NCBI GenBank assembly: GCA_022771695.1
Contig: JALEKJ010000038.1
Location: 1-41,889 of the forward strand
Source of the DNA: Roseburia sp.
GTDB lineage: Bacteria > Bacillota > Clostridia > Lachnospirales > Lachnospiraceae
DNA length: 41,889 bases
Reading direction: 5' to 3'
Both the position numbers and the translations under genes were made by a program. A model generated the notes under the pieces. That model saw only the letters and a program-made list of their open reading frames with translations, ran no database searches and was not told where the DNA came from. This document shows, piece by piece, positions 32,142 to 41,719 of this stretch. How positions within the stretch are numbered: the stretch's first letter is position 1; every line of letters begins with the position of its first letter.

Positions 32142-33287
32142 TTACTTTCGTCCCGCCGGAATCTGCTGTGTGATACAGTGAATATTCCCACCGCCGACCA
32201 AAATATCCCTGGCATAGATTGGAATCACCTTGCGGTCCGGATTCCACTGCTCCATCAACTCCACTGCCCTTCGGTCGCTCGTCTCATTGTCTCCGCCAAA
32301 GACCGGCATCACAACTGCACCATTGGAAAAATAAAAATTCACATAGGATGCCGCCAGACGCTCTCCAACCTCACGCTCATCCTCGCCTTCCTCAAACGCA
32401 TAGCCATCTACCTCTTCCTCGGTAAGACAGACCGGCACATCCGGAATCGGCAGTTTGTGAATCACAAGCTTTCTGCCCTTCGCATCACGCTCCGTCTCCA
32501 AATAGTCAAGACACTGCTTGGAAAGTGCGTATTGTGGGTCATCCTCATGGTCTGTCCAGGCCAGCACAACCTCACCCGGTCTTAAAAATGCACACACGTT
32601 ATCCACATGTTCATTCGTCTCATCCATATAGATTCCACGCGGCAGCCACAACACCTTTTGTGCGCCAAGATACCGCCTGAGGCGCTCCTCAATCTCGCCC
32701 TTAGAAAGGCTCGGATTCCGCCCTGCAGAGAGCAGACAGGATTCCGTCACCATCACCGTTCCCTCGCCGTCACTGTGAATCGAACCACCCTCTAAGACAA
32801 AAGGTGAGGCATCGCAGATTTCATAGCCATACTTTTTTGCGAAAAAGGAAGCAAACGCATTGTCTTTCTCCCACGATGCGTACAAACCGTCCACGGTACC
32901 GCCCCAGGCATTGAATTCCCAGTTGATGGCGCGCACCTTGTTTTCGCTCTTATCATCCTTTTTTATCACAAAGGTTGGGGCCACATCTCTCGCCCATGCA
33001 TCATCTGTCTCTGCGGTAAAAAGCTCCACATTCTCCTGCCAGCTTTCATTCGCAGTATTGCCGCAGAGCAACCCCTCTGCCGACGCACGCGCCTGCTTAC
33101 TCACTGCTACATAGACGTGTTCACTCTGTGCAATCGCCGCAATCACATTGCGGAATGCCACGCGTGCCGCCTTCGCTCCGTAAATCCAAGAGCCCGGACG
33201 CTCCGGCCAAATCAGGATACATCCCTGATGCGGTTCAAATTCTCCCGGCATAGAAAAGCCGCTGTTTGTTGTACTCATATCACCCAT
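32142..33287 (-). CDS. aguA: Agmatine deiminase
   Basis: This 381-residue guanidino-group-modifying enzyme converts agmatine to N-carbamoylputrescine and ammonia. Signatures: MPGEFEPHQGCILIWPERPGSW near the N-terminus, WARDVAPTFV, VLEGGSIHSDGEGT, ETNEHVDNVCAFLRPG, and the C-terminal nucleophile in VGGGNIHCITQQIPAG. The ATG at 33287 shares a base with the TAA of nspC (TAATG), a classic coupling arrangement that supports this start; an ATG three codons later is an alternative. It sits between nspC and aguB, in pathway context. Confidence 0.95.
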   Translation of the reverse strand: MGDMSTTNSGFSMPGEFEPHQGCILIWPERPGSWIYGAKAARVAFRNVIAAIAQSEHVYVAVSKQARASAEGLLCGNTANESWQENVELFTAETDDAWARDVAPTFVIKKDDKSENKVRAINWEFNAWGGTVDGLYASWEKDNAFASFFAKKYGYEICDASPFVLEGGSIHSDGEGTVMVTESCLLSAGRNPSLSKGEIEERLRRYLGAQKVLWLPRGIYMDETNEHVDNVCAFLRPGEVVLAWTDHEDDPQYALSKQCLDYLETERDAKGRKLVIHKLPIPDVPVCLTEEEVDGYAFEEGEDEREVGERLAASYVNFYFSNGAVVMPVFGGDNETSDRRAVELMEQWNPDRKVIPIYARDILVGGGNIHCITQQIPAGRK

Positions 33288-34522
33288 TATGACAGACGCC
33301 CCTTAAAATCTTCATAGCCAAACTGTTTTATCATCTCTATCGTGCCATCCTCGCGAAGCAATGCAATGGATGGCAACGGCATGCCGTTAAACGTATTGTT
33401 TTTTACCATAGAATAAATTGCCATATCCTCAAACACCAGACGGTCACCCACATGAAGTTCCTCTTCAAAGCTATAGTCGCCAATCACATCTCCCGCAAGG
33501 CAGGTCATCGAGGACAGACGGTAGGTATATGGCTTCTCGCCCGCCTCATATCCGCCACGCAATGGCGGACGATAAGGCATCTCTAATACATCCGGCATAT
33601 GACATGCTGCCGATGCATCCAGAATCAAAACATCCATACCATTGTGCACAATATCCATAACCTCAGTCACAAGGTATCCGGCGTTCAGCGCTATCGCCTC
33701 ACCCGGCTCTAAGTACACCTCAAGCCGGTAGGTCTTCTTTATATAATAAATCAACTCTTTTAACCGCTCTATCTGATAACCGTCTCTGGTAATATGATGA
33801 CCACCGCCAAGATTCAGCCATTTAATTTTTGTTAAATATGGTTTAAATTTTTCTTCAAATGCATGAAACGTACTTACCAAATCGTCGGCGTCCTGTTCAC
33901 AAAGAGTGTGGAAATGTAGCCCTTCGATATCCTCCGGAAGTGCCGCCACACCGCTTTCATCCTGTTCCATGCCAAGCGCTGTCAGCCCCTTCTGCAATTC
34001 TTCGTAGGTAATTCCAAGTCTGGAACCCGGTGCACACGGGTCATAGATGGCATGTCCCTCCTGCGTAGAAAACTCCGGATTGATACGGATGCCAATGCTG
34101 ACATGCCGCACGGGCTTCTCCGATTCCTTCCGGCTCTCCGCCGTCCGGTTCTCCTCTTGCATTCGATTGTGTAGTGCAATTTTGTCACGATGCTTCGCAT
34201 ACTGTGCAAGCGAATTAAAAACCATATGGTCACAGATTTCCACCAACTCTGCCATATCCGCATCCTTATATGCCGGTGCAAAGACATGGTTCTCCCTGCC
34301 CATCTCCTCATATCCAAGACGCGCCTCATACAAACCACTTGCCGTCGTACCACTGATATACCGACCAATCATCGGATAAAGTGCATACATGGAAAATGCC
34401 TTCTGCGCGAGAAGCACATGGCATCCGGTCTCGCGCTCCAGTTCTTGTAAGATTATTAAATTTTCTTTTAATTTCTTCTCGTCAACCAGATAACTTGGTG
34501 TCGGCAAGTCGTTCCATGTCAT
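33287..34522 (-). CDS. nspC: Carboxynorspermidine/carboxyspermidine decarboxylase
   Basis: This 411-residue fold-III PLP decarboxylase removes CO2 from carboxyspermidine to give spermidine. The PLP lysine is in VLLAQKAFSMYALYPMIG, with WLNLGGGHHITRDGYQ, YLEPGEAIALNAGYLV and LDASAACHMPDVLEMPYRP as further family motifs. ATG at 34522 has AAGGA upstream; a frame nine codons longer has GGG touching its ATG and was rejected. Its partner dehydrogenase gene lies immediately upstream. The native substrate (carboxyspermidine or carboxynorspermidine) depends on the diamine available; here putrescine is made, so spermidine is the expected product. Confidence 0.93.
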   Translation of the reverse strand: MTWNDLPTPSYLVDEKKLKENLIILQELERETGCHVLLAQKAFSMYALYPMIGRYISGTTASGLYEARLGYEEMGRENHVFAPAYKDADMAELVEICDHMVFNSLAQYAKHRDKIALHNRMQEENRTAESRKESEKPVRHVSIGIRINPEFSTQEGHAIYDPCAPGSRLGITYEELQKGLTALGMEQDESGVAALPEDIEGLHFHTLCEQDADDLVSTFHAFEEKFKPYLTKIKWLNLGGGHHITRDGYQIERLKELIYYIKKTYRLEVYLEPGEAIALNAGYLVTEVMDIVHNGMDVLILDASAACHMPDVLEMPYRPPLRGGYEAGEKPYTYRLSSMTCLAGDVIGDYSFEEELHVGDRLVFEDMAIYSMVKNNTFNGMPLPSIALLREDGTIEMIKQFGYEDFKGRLS

Positions 34523-34592
34523 ACAACTATTTCCTTTCTCTCGCTTCATCCCTGTTCACAAACCTGCGTACACTCGCACGATATCATTCGCA

Positions 34593-35852
34593 TTACTCTA
34601 CCGTCTGAGGATTTTCATCGACGACCCATGGCAGACCGTATTCGTTCAGCATCTCCATAAACGGATCCGGATCAAACTCTTCGATGTTGAATACGCCGTC
34701 CTTATCCCATACCTTATCCACTACCAGTGCAGCGCCAATCATCGCCGGCACACCGGTCGTATAAGAAATTGCCTGAGAACCAACTTCTTTATAACACTCC
34801 TGATGGTCACACACGTTATAGATATAAATCGTCTTTTCTTTTCCGTCCTTCTTTCCGGTAAAAATACAGCCGATATTTGTCTTTCCGACCGTTCTAGGTC
34901 CCAAAGATGCAGGATCCGGAAGCAGAGCCTTCAAAAACTGGATTGGCACAATCTCTCTTCCTTCATACATAATTGGAGAGGTTGATAACATGCCGACATT
35001 CTCCAAACATTTCATATGTGTCAGATAACTCTGTCCGAATGTCATGAAGAAACGGATTCTCTTAACCCCCGGCACGTTCTTCGCCAAAGACTCAATCTCT
35101 TCGTGATGAAGCAGATACATATCCTTTTCTCCAACCTGCGGAAAATTATATTCTCTTTTAATTTCCATCGGTTCCGTTTCTACCCAATGACCGTTTTCCC
35201 AATAGGAGCCATTTGCGGACACCTCACGGAGATTGATTTCCGGGTTAAAATTTGTTGCAAACGGATAACCATGATCGCCGCCGTTGCAGTCTAAGATATC
35301 AATATACTCGATTTCATCAAAATAATGTTTCAATGCATATGCGGTAAACACACTGGTAACACCCGGGTCAAATCCACTTCCGAGCAATGCCGTAATTCCT
35401 GCCTCCTTGAAACGCTCCCGGTATGCCCACTGCCAGGAATAGTCAAAGTATGCCGTAAAGCCTGCCTCCTTGCAGCGTTTCTCGTAAATTGCACGCCACG
35501 CAGGGTCATCCGTATCCTCCGGCTCATAGTTTGCCGTATCGATATAGTCTACCTTGCAGGCAAGACATGCATCCATGATGGTCAAATCCTGATATGGTAA
35601 TGCTACATTCAACACTGCATCCGGCTGATAGTCCTTGATTAACGCAATTAACTCATCCACATTGTCCGCATCCACTTTTGCCGTCGTAATCACGGTATCC
35701 GTCGTCTTTTCCAGTTTTTCCTTCAATGCATCACACTTTTTCTTCGTGCGGCTTGCAATACAGATTTCGGAAAAAGTCTTGCTGTTCTGACAGCACTTAT
35801 GGATTGCCACTCCTGCAACTCCGCCACATCCGATAATTAATAATTTTCCCAT
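34593..35852 (-). CDS. Carboxynorspermidine/carboxyspermidine dehydrogenase (saccharopine dehydrogenase-like)
   Basis: This 419-residue NAD(P)-dependent enzyme condenses putrescine with aspartate semialdehyde and reduces the imine to carboxyspermidine. It starts with the Rossmann motif LLIIGCGGVAGVAIHKC. Other family segments are LNVALPYQDLTIMDACLACK, TANYEPEDTDDPAWRA, ALLGSGFDPGVTSVFTAYAL and ILDCNGGDHGYPFATNFNPE. It belongs to the saccharopine dehydrogenase superfamily, but its place next to nspC fixes the polyamine role. Its AGGAGG lies within the last codons of speE. Confidence 0.93.
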   Translation of the reverse strand: MGKLLIIGCGGVAGVAIHKCCQNSKTFSEICIASRTKKKCDALKEKLEKTTDTVITTAKVDADNVDELIALIKDYQPDAVLNVALPYQDLTIMDACLACKVDYIDTANYEPEDTDDPAWRAIYEKRCKEAGFTAYFDYSWQWAYRERFKEAGITALLGSGFDPGVTSVFTAYALKHYFDEIEYIDILDCNGGDHGYPFATNFNPEINLREVSANGSYWENGHWVETEPMEIKREYNFPQVGEKDMYLLHHEEIESLAKNVPGVKRIRFFMTFGQSYLTHMKCLENVGMLSTSPIMYEGREIVPIQFLKALLPDPASLGPRTVGKTNIGCIFTGKKDGKEKTIYIYNVCDHQECYKEVGSQAISYTTGVPAMIGAALVVDKVWDKDGVFNIEEFDPDPFMEMLNEYGLPWVVDENPQTVE

Positions 35853-35854
35853 TT

Positions 35855-36718
35855 TTATTTCCTCCTATCTTCCTCTTCCTCTAACATATCCTCCACATAC
35901 TTCGGCAGCATGAATGCTCCCTTGTGCAGATTCGTCGTGTAGTACCACGTCTTTATTCCACGCGCATTCCAACGCTCCGTATCCAAATCCATAAGCGGAT
36001 GATACTTCTTTGAAGCAAAACCAAACAGCCAATATCCCGAAGAGCACGTCGGTATATGCGCCTGATAGACGCGGCTGATTGGAAAACTGTGACTCGCTTT
36101 CCGATGCATCACACGACAGGACTCCTCATCTTCATCGTAAAACGGGCTGCCATGCTGATACACCATGATGCCGTCCTCCTTCAATGCACGGTAACAATTC
36201 CCGTAAAACTCCTTGGTAAAAAGTCCCGCGGTATGTCCTAACGGGTCAATCGCATCATTGATAATCAAATCGTAAGCATCATGCTTCGTCCGAAGGAAAC
36301 GAAGACCGTCCTCATAATAGATATTCACCCGTTCGTCCTCCAAACCGCAGGCATTGTCCGGAAAGAATTCCTTACAGACATCCACGAATACCCGGTCCGG
36401 CTCCACAACATCAATCTGCTCAACTTCACTATAATAAGAAAGCTCACGTGCCACTCCGCCGTCACCGCCACCGATAACGAGCACCTTTTTCACCTCGGGA
36501 TGCACTGCCATCGGTACATGCACAATCATCTCATCGTAGACAAACTCATCCTTTTCCGAAAAAACAATACTTCCGTCTGAGCTTAGGAAACGTCCGAATT
36601 CTTTGGACTCAAACACATCAATGCGCTGGAAGTCTGTCTCCTCGCCAAATAACTGTTTTTCCACCTTCACGGATACCTTCACCTGATCCGTGTGATAATC
36701 CGAAAACCAAAGTTCCAC
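35855..36718 (-). CDS. speE: SpeE-family aminopropyltransferase, divergent
   Basis: This 287-residue protein belongs to the spermidine synthase family, which moves an aminopropyl group from decarboxylated SAM to an amine. The core (KVLVIGGGDGGVARELSYY, INDAIDPLGHTAGLFTKEFY) is clear. Several residues differ from B. subtilis SpeE: FVYHEM is FVYDEM, DSTEPVGPA is DAIDPLGHT, and QTDNPW is QHGSPF. The start is GTG at 36718 with GGGGGGAT six bases upstream; the longer frame overlaps speA. No speD (SAM decarboxylase) is in the operon, and the operon already has a SAM-independent route, so its actual substrate is uncertain. Confidence 0.85.
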   Translation of the reverse strand: MELWFSDYHTDQVKVSVKVEKQLFGEETDFQRIDVFESKEFGRFLSSDGSIVFSEKDEFVYDEMIVHVPMAVHPEVKKVLVIGGGDGGVARELSYYSEVEQIDVVEPDRVFVDVCKEFFPDNACGLEDERVNIYYEDGLRFLRTKHDAYDLIINDAIDPLGHTAGLFTKEFYGNCYRALKEDGIMVYQHGSPFYDEDEESCRVMHRKASHSFPISRVYQAHIPTCSSGYWLFGFASKKYHPLMDLDTERWNARGIKTWYYTTNLHKGAFMLPKYVEDMLEEEEDRRK

Positions 36719-36731
36719 CGTTTTATCCCCC

Positions 36732-38201
36732 CTATTTCCATACCTGTCTGTCGTCCACCAGTACATTTAGGTTTTCCACGTTCGGGTCCTCCGTTCCCTG
36801 CATGGAACAGCCTTTTTCCTTCGCGTAGATAATGTACTCAATGATTTCCGGCGTAATCATCTCACCCGGTGCCAAAATCGGAATTCCCGGCGGATAACAC
36901 ATCACAAACTCGCCGCAAATTTTCCCTGCAGTCTTTCGAATCGGCATACATTTCTTTTCTGAGTAAAATGCAGTCTGCGGTGACACCAGAACCGTCGGAT
37001 TGATATACTCCGTGTTTAGCATCTGCGCCGGGTCCTGCGAATACAGGCGCTTGATATCAGCAAGTGCTCCCACCAGACGCTCAATGTCCTGGATGCGGTC
37101 TCCAATCGAGATATATGCCAAAATATTTGCAATATCTCCAAGTTCAATCTGAATGTCGTATTCATCCCGCAGCAAATCATAGACCTCGATTCCCGCAAGC
37201 CCAATATCTCTTGTATAGATAGAAAGCTTTGTCACATCAAAATCATAAACACTGCTACCGTTTACCAAGTCTTTTCCATATGCATAATATCCGCCAATCG
37301 CATTGATTTCCTCGCGCGCATACTCTGCCATCTTCGCCACCTTGGCAAAGGACTCACGCCCTCGCAACGCCAGATTTCGTCTGGATATATCAAGACTTGA
37401 CATCAGAAGATACGATGCACTCGTCGTCTGTGTCAGATTGATAATCTGACTCACGTATTCCCAGTTGACATTTTTCCCGGTCAAAAGCAGAGAACTCTGT
37501 GTCAGACTTCCACCCGATTTATGCATGGATACCGATGCCATATCCGCCCCCGCATCCATCGCACAGACCGGAAGGTTCTCGCCAAAATACAGATGTGTAC
37601 CATGCGCCTCATCCACCAATACCAACATATCATGCTCATGTGCCAGCTTCACGATGGAACGCAGGTCCGAGCAGATACCATAATAAGTCGGATTGTTGAC
37701 CAGCACTGCCACCGCTCCCGGATTCTCTAAAATTGCCCGCTCCACTTCCGAAATCTCCATACCGAGGGAAATACCAAGTTTCTTATCCACCTCAGGATTT
37801 ACATATACCGGGATCGCTCCACAGAGCACCAGCGCATTAATTACACTTTTATGTACATTGCGCGGCAAAATAATCTTATCACCGGCACGACAGACGGAAA
37901 GCACCATACTCTGCACGGAAGAAGTTGTCCCTCCTACCATAAAAAATGCGTGCTCTGCGCGGAACGCCTCCGCAGCAAGCTCTTCTGCTTCCTTGATGAC
38001 CGATACCGGATGGCAGAGGTTGTCAAGCGGCTTCATGGAATTGACATCCAGACTCACACATTTCTCGCCCAAAAGCTCTACCAGTTCAGGATTGCCTCGT
38101 CCCCTCTTATGTCCCGGCACATCAAACGGCACGACACGCCGCTTTTTTAATTTTTCCAATGCCTCGTACACCGGGGCCCTCATCTGTGGATTCTGTTCCA
38201 T
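36732..38201 (-). CDS. speA: Arginine decarboxylase, Orn/Lys/Arg decarboxylase class I (aspartate aminotransferase fold)
   Basis: This 489-residue PLP enzyme should make agmatine from arginine. The N-terminal motif VPFDVPGHKRGRGNPEL, VGGTTSSVQSMVLSVCRAGD, VDEAHGTHLYFG and the PLP lysine in SVSMHKSGGSLTQSSLLL are typical of the SpeA/Cad family in Firmicutes. It is the first gene of the polyamine operon. The next enzymes needed, agmatine deiminase and carbamoylputrescine amidase, are in the same operon, which favours arginine over lysine or ornithine as substrate. ATG at 38201 has GAGGAA upstream. A long structured leader precedes it. Confidence 0.92.
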   Translation of the reverse strand: MEQNPQMRAPVYEALEKLKKRRVVPFDVPGHKRGRGNPELVELLGEKCVSLDVNSMKPLDNLCHPVSVIKEAEELAAEAFRAEHAFFMVGGTTSSVQSMVLSVCRAGDKIILPRNVHKSVINALVLCGAIPVYVNPEVDKKLGISLGMEISEVERAILENPGAVAVLVNNPTYYGICSDLRSIVKLAHEHDMLVLVDEAHGTHLYFGENLPVCAMDAGADMASVSMHKSGGSLTQSSLLLTGKNVNWEYVSQIINLTQTTSASYLLMSSLDISRRNLALRGRESFAKVAKMAEYAREEINAIGGYYAYGKDLVNGSSVYDFDVTKLSIYTRDIGLAGIEVYDLLRDEYDIQIELGDIANILAYISIGDRIQDIERLVGALADIKRLYSQDPAQMLNTEYINPTVLVSPQTAFYSEKKCMPIRKTAGKICGEFVMCYPPGIPILAPGEMITPEIIEYIIYAKEKGCSMQGTEDPNVENLNVLVDDRQVWK

Positions 38202-38216
38202 GTTTGTTCCTCTTTT

Positions 38217-38385
38217 CTATCTTCCTCTTGATTTTCTGCAAAAAGCGGTATTTTGCACAGATAAGCCGAATCTTCCGCAAATAAGCAGGTTTCAGACTTC
38301 GTCTGAAACTCGCGTTGCTCGTCAGATAGGAAGCAAAACAGGATTTTGTGCAAGCACAATCCTGCCTTGTTTCCTATCTTCCTCT
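38217..38385 (-). repeat. Hairpin-rich segment with terminal direct repeats before speA
   Basis: CTATCTTCCTCT occurs at 38217-38228 and 38374-38385. Between them are a 9-bp stem (GTTTCAGAC at 38289-38297 with GTCTGAAAC at 38301-38309) and a long interrupted stem (38324-38351 with 38354-38379: AGATAGGAA, CAGGATT and GTGC blocks). It could be a MITE-like repeat or part of the speA leader. A 102-codon open frame crosses it (38180-38488) but looks spurious. Confidence 0.4.
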
Positions 38386-38396
38386 GCTTATTCGCG

Positions 38397-38428
38397 CAAA
38401 AAGGCAGGTGATATATAATCACCTGCCT
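38397..38428 (-). terminator. Intrinsic terminator within the speA leader
   Basis: AGGCAGGTGAT (38402-38412) pairs perfectly with ATCACCTGCCT (38418-38428). On the minus strand TTTTT follows. No protein gene ends here; the only transcript it can stop is the leader that starts near 38712. Confidence 0.75.
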
Positions 38429-38712
38429 AAAAATAGTCATATAATATCGTCGTATATTGCGCGTCTTTCTGTCTCGTACATTCTGCAAAAAAAATTTCCA
38501 GAGTCTTACCCAGCACCTTCGCCAGCAAATATTTGCTAATCCTACGCTTTATTGACCGTTTCACAAGTGATACTTATAAAATTTGAGCTTCTAACTCAAT
38601 CAATATAACGTGGTTCATCACCACAATCGGCAGCTGCCCCGCCTGTCCGTATGGGCTTAACCAATCGCTTGGTGGGCAAATATTTGCATGAAAACCCTTT
38701 CGCATTCATGTG
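38429..38712 (-). ncRNA. Candidate structured leader or small RNA upstream of speA
   Basis: The minus strand from the predicted start (about 38712) to the terminator has several stems: ACCAA/TTGGT closed by a GCGA tetraloop (38660-38673), GTGGT/ACCAC (38610-38624) and TTGAGTT/AGCTCAA (38583-38599). The palindrome GCAAATATTTGC occurs twice (38676-38687 and 38525-38536), so the two copies could form a 12-bp closing helix around a 140-nt domain. No known Rfam class was recognised. A short frame (37 codons from ATG near 38709) lacks a ribosome-binding site. Confidence 0.4.
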
Positions 38713-38718
38713 ACTAAA

Positions 38719-38747
38719 AGTATAGCACACAATTTTCTCAAATACAA
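38719..38747 (-). promoter_or_regulatory. Promoter of the speA leader
   Basis: On the minus strand TGC plus TATACT (38719-38724) is an extended -10 element, with a partial -35 TTGTAT (38742-38747) 17 bp upstream. It would produce a leader of about 510 nt before speA. Confidence 0.45.
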
Positions 38748-38783
38748 GCAGACTTTTTTCCTAATTTTTCCATCTGCGTGTTC

Positions 38784-39611
38784 TTATTCCGTCCAAGACC
38801 TCACTAGCGCAATCTCACGTTTGTATCCCTCATCATCATTCGGTGTCTCTAGGATAAACGGTTTCCCGGAAAGTAACGGATGTGTCGAAACCCGTTTCAT
38901 TCCCTCAAGCCCAATGCAGCCCTCTCCGATACAGGCATGTCTGTCCTTGTGGGCGCCACACGCATTCATACTGTCATTGAAATGCACCGCATAAAGACGA
39001 TTAAGTCCAATCACGCGGTCAAACTCTTCCAGCACTTCATCCAAATGATTTACAATATCATATCCACCATCCCAGACATGACAAGTATCAAAGCAGACTC
39101 CTACCTTGTCCTGCAGTTTGACACGGTCGATAATTGCGCGCAATTCCTCGAAGTTGCGTCCAACCTCGCTGCCTTTGCCTGCCATCGTCTCAAGCAACAC
39201 AGTGGTCGTCATACCAGTAGTCAACACCTCATTCAGTGCCTCTGCGATCAGTCGAATCCCTTCTTCTGCCCCTTGTCCCACATGGGAACCCGGGTGAAAA
39301 TTGTAGTAATTTCCCGGCGTATACTCCATCCTTTTCAAATCATCCGCTATCATATTCTTAGAAAACTGTCGGATATCCTCTTTCGCTGCACACAGATTCA
39401 TCGTATACGGTGCATGCGCTACCAGCTTACCAAACTGCTGCTCCTTTTGCAGTTTCAAAAACTTTTCCACATCAGCCGGCACAATTTCTTTTGCTTTTCC
39501 ACCACGCGGATTCCTTGTAAAAAATGCAAATGTATTCGCACCAAGTGCCACCGCCATCTTCCCCATAGCCGCATAGCCTTTTGACGCGGATAAATGATTT
39601 CCAATATACAT
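38784..39611 (-). CDS. nfo: Endonuclease IV
   Basis: This 275-residue AP endonuclease of the base-excision repair pathway cuts 5' of abasic sites. Zinc-site motifs of the TIM-barrel fold are visible: [72 protein letters not shown], and [24 protein letters not shown] at 39611 has GGAAGGG upstream. It is 16 bp after fbp and probably shares its transcript. Confidence 0.95.
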   Translation of the reverse strand: MYIGNHLSASKGYAAMGKMAVALGANTFAFFTRNPRGGKAKEIVPADVEKFLKLQKEQQFGKLVAHAPYTMNLCAAKEDIRQFSKNMIADDLKRMEYTPGNYYNFHPGSHVGQGAEEGIRLIAEALNEVLTTGMTTTVLLETMAGKGSEVGRNFEELRAIIDRVKLQDKVGVCFDTCHVWDGGYDIVNHLDEVLEEFDRVIGLNRLYAVHFNDSMNACGAHKDRHACIGEGCIGLEGMKRVSTHPLLSGKPFILETPNDDEGYKREIALVRSWTE

Positions 39612-39627
39612 ATCTTTTCCCTTCCGG

Positions 39628-41601
39628 TTAACAATCTCTTACATCTGTTATCCGCTCAACAAGCACGCCCTCTCGGTACGCGCCAAGCAACGCTTCCAAA
39701 TCCCGAATCGAAGCTTTCAGTTCTCTGCCGATATCTGTGTCTGCAACCGTTTTGCGTTTCACCACATGCTGTACCAGAATCGTGTGTGACGCGATATCAC
39801 TTCCATCCTGCACAGCCTTCTCCACGGACTCAAACGGTTCATGTGCAGCGAGCACTAATCCATAAGAATTATAAATCAGTGTGTACCCGGCAATTCCCGT
39901 CTTCGTCTGGTATGCTTTGGAGAAGCCGCCGTCAATGATGAGAAGCTTGCCGTTACATTTCACCGGCGACTCCCCACGCTTTGCTTCCACCGGGATGTGT
40001 CCGTTGATGATGTGCGCCTCGGCACCGTTTAACCCAAATTCCGCCAAAATACGGTTTACCACTTCCTCATTCTCAAGTAGCTGATAATACGGATTCTTCG
40101 GTTCTTCATGGGTTGTCTTATCTGCGATAAAGTATCGTTCAAAGGTCGTCATTTTCGCTTTGCCGAATACCGGTGAATTCTTGTTTTCCCAGATAAACCA
40201 GAGGATGTCCTGCCCCTTTTGTTTTTCCTCAGGGTCTATCGCATAATAGCCTTTTCTCGCATAATTCTCAAGCACATCATAAAGCGCTTTGCCCGCATAT
40301 TTCTTACCGTAAATCTCCACGCTGGTAAAGCTTCCGTCCTCATTCATCGGCACACAACCATGATATAAAAGATTGCCATTATGCACCTTGTAAAGGCTTC
40401 CCCGCGTAAACAGGAAACGCACATGCTTTTGTAGCTTTTCGCAATTCACAAATGCCATTGTAATGCGCTCCATCACGTCCGCTTCATCCTGTGATAATGC
40501 ATACGGATCATTCCAGTCAATCGTCGGGAAATTGACATCCTTCATCGCATACTCAGCTCCCTCCACGCAGACGGTACCCTTTTCTACATCAATCTTATCC
40601 AAAAGCAAACGCTCTTCCATGCCAAACTCCGGATGCTTTTTTATCAGTTGACCTTCCAGCTTAAACTGCATGACTGCGATTGCCTTGTGCATCTTCTCAT
40701 CGAGCATCGCATCACGAACATCATATTCGTCCTCTCTGTAATCCAGCTTAAAGCAGTTGCAAGGGTCATTGTCATAACGGCTCATGGCAAGACGTGCCAA
40801 CGGAACCAGATTGATGCCATACCCATCTTCTAAGAGATTCAAATTCCCGTATTTTGCAGAAATACGAATGACATTACAGATACATGCCGGACTTCCCGCC
40901 GCAGCTCCCATCCAATACACATCATGGTTTCCCCATTGGATATCAACGGAATGATGGTTCATCAAGGTGTCCATGACCAGATTCGGATACGGTCCTCTGT
41001 CAAAAATATCTCCGACAACATGCAGATGATCCACGACCAGACGGCGAATCAGATTGCAGAACGCTATCACAAGCTCTGTCGCTCTCCCTGTGCGGATGAC
41101 CGAATTGATAATCTCATTATAGTATGCCTCCTGATCCGACACGTCCGGACGCCCCGTCAAAAGTTCTTCGATCACATATGCAAAATCCTTCGGCAACGCC
41201 TTGCGCACCTTAGAGCGGGTATACTTTGAGGAAGCACTCTTGCAGATACGAATCAACCGGTACAAGGTAACCTTATACCAATCCTCTATATTCTCCTCCG
41301 TCTTTAAGACCTGCTCTAACTTCTGCTCCGGATAATAAATCAGTGTCGCAATGCTCTTTTTCTCCCCCGCACTAATAGCATTGCCAAATTCGTCCTCAAT
41401 CTTGCGTTTGATGGCACCGGAACCATTCTTGATGATATGCTGAAACTGGTCATACTCACCATGAATATCTGTGATAAAATGCTCCGTGCCCTTTGGCAAA
41501 CTTAAAATCGCCTGCAGATTGATGATTTCCGTCGCAGCCGATGCCACCGTCGGATACTGGTTCGATAAACTCTTTAAGTACCTCAAATCATTTTTTTCCA
41601 T
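39628..41601 (-). CDS. fbp: Fructose-1,6-bisphosphatase class III
   Basis: This 657-residue enzyme hydrolyses fructose 1,6-bisphosphate in gluconeogenesis. It belongs to the Firmicutes-type class III (PF06874), which contains a metallophosphatase core: [48 protein letters not shown] and [14 protein letters not shown] carry the metal ligands. The length fits the family (about 640-670). The start at ATG 41601 has CGGAG six bases upstream; a TTG six codons earlier is possible but less well placed. Confidence 0.95.
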   Translation of the reverse strand: MEKNDLRYLKSLSNQYPTVASAATEIINLQAILSLPKGTEHFITDIHGEYDQFQHIIKNGSGAIKRKIEDEFGNAISAGEKKSIATLIYYPEQKLEQVLKTEENIEDWYKVTLYRLIRICKSASSKYTRSKVRKALPKDFAYVIEELLTGRPDVSDQEAYYNEIINSVIRTGRATELVIAFCNLIRRLVVDHLHVVGDIFDRGPYPNLVMDTLMNHHSVDIQWGNHDVYWMGAAAGSPACICNVIRISAKYGNLNLLEDGYGINLVPLARLAMSRYDNDPCNCFKLDYREDEYDVRDAMLDEKMHKAIAVMQFKLEGQLIKKHPEFGMEERLLLDKIDVEKGTVCVEGAEYAMKDVNFPTIDWNDPYALSQDEADVMERITMAFVNCEKLQKHVRFLFTRGSLYKVHNGNLLYHGCVPMNEDGSFTSVEIYGKKYAGKALYDVLENYARKGYYAIDPEEKQKGQDILWFIWENKNSPVFGKAKMTTFERYFIADKTTHEEPKNPYYQLLENEEVVNRILAEFGLNGAEAHIINGHIPVEAKRGESPVKCNGKLLIIDGGFSKAYQTKTGIAGYTLIYNSYGLVLAAHEPFESVEKAVQDGSDIASHTILVQHVVKRKTVADTDIGRELKASIRDLEALLGAYREGVLVERITDVRDC

Positions 41602-41650
41602 AGACTTCTCCGTTTTCAATACACAAATATATCCTTCTCTTTCTGGCTAA

Positions 41651-41679
41651 ATTTTATCATATCAGGCGAAATCTGACCA
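41651..41679 (-). promoter_or_regulatory. Possible promoter of fbp
   Basis: Minus-strand TGGTCA (41674-41679) and TAAAAT (41651-41656) are 17 bp apart, with a leader of about 45 nt to the fbp ATG. Confidence 0.35.
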
Positions 41680-41719
41680 CAATTTCCTCTCTTTTCCATC
41701 CCTTGTCTTAAAATTCATA

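Noticed and set aside
37693-38418. 241-codon plus-strand open frame
   Set aside because: Mostly antisense to speA and running into the hairpin-rich leader; Ser/Thr-rich with no recognisable domain.
38180-38488. 102-codon minus-strand open frame overlapping the speA leader and start
   Set aside because: It runs through a terminator and two hairpins, has a TTG start without a ribosome-binding site, overlaps the speA start and has low-complexity, Cys/Phe-rich composition.
38520-38712. Remnant of an IS200/IS605 element with TnpB 3' end and its RNA
   Set aside because: The layout of stems and short open frames suggested it, but no TnpB motif or element end could be identified, and the promoter plus terminator fit a leader RNA better.
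38880-39584. 234-codon plus-strand open frame
   Set aside because: It is fully antisense to nfo, which has all family motifs; the frame is rich in Ile, His, Cys and Ser, as expected for a shadow frame.
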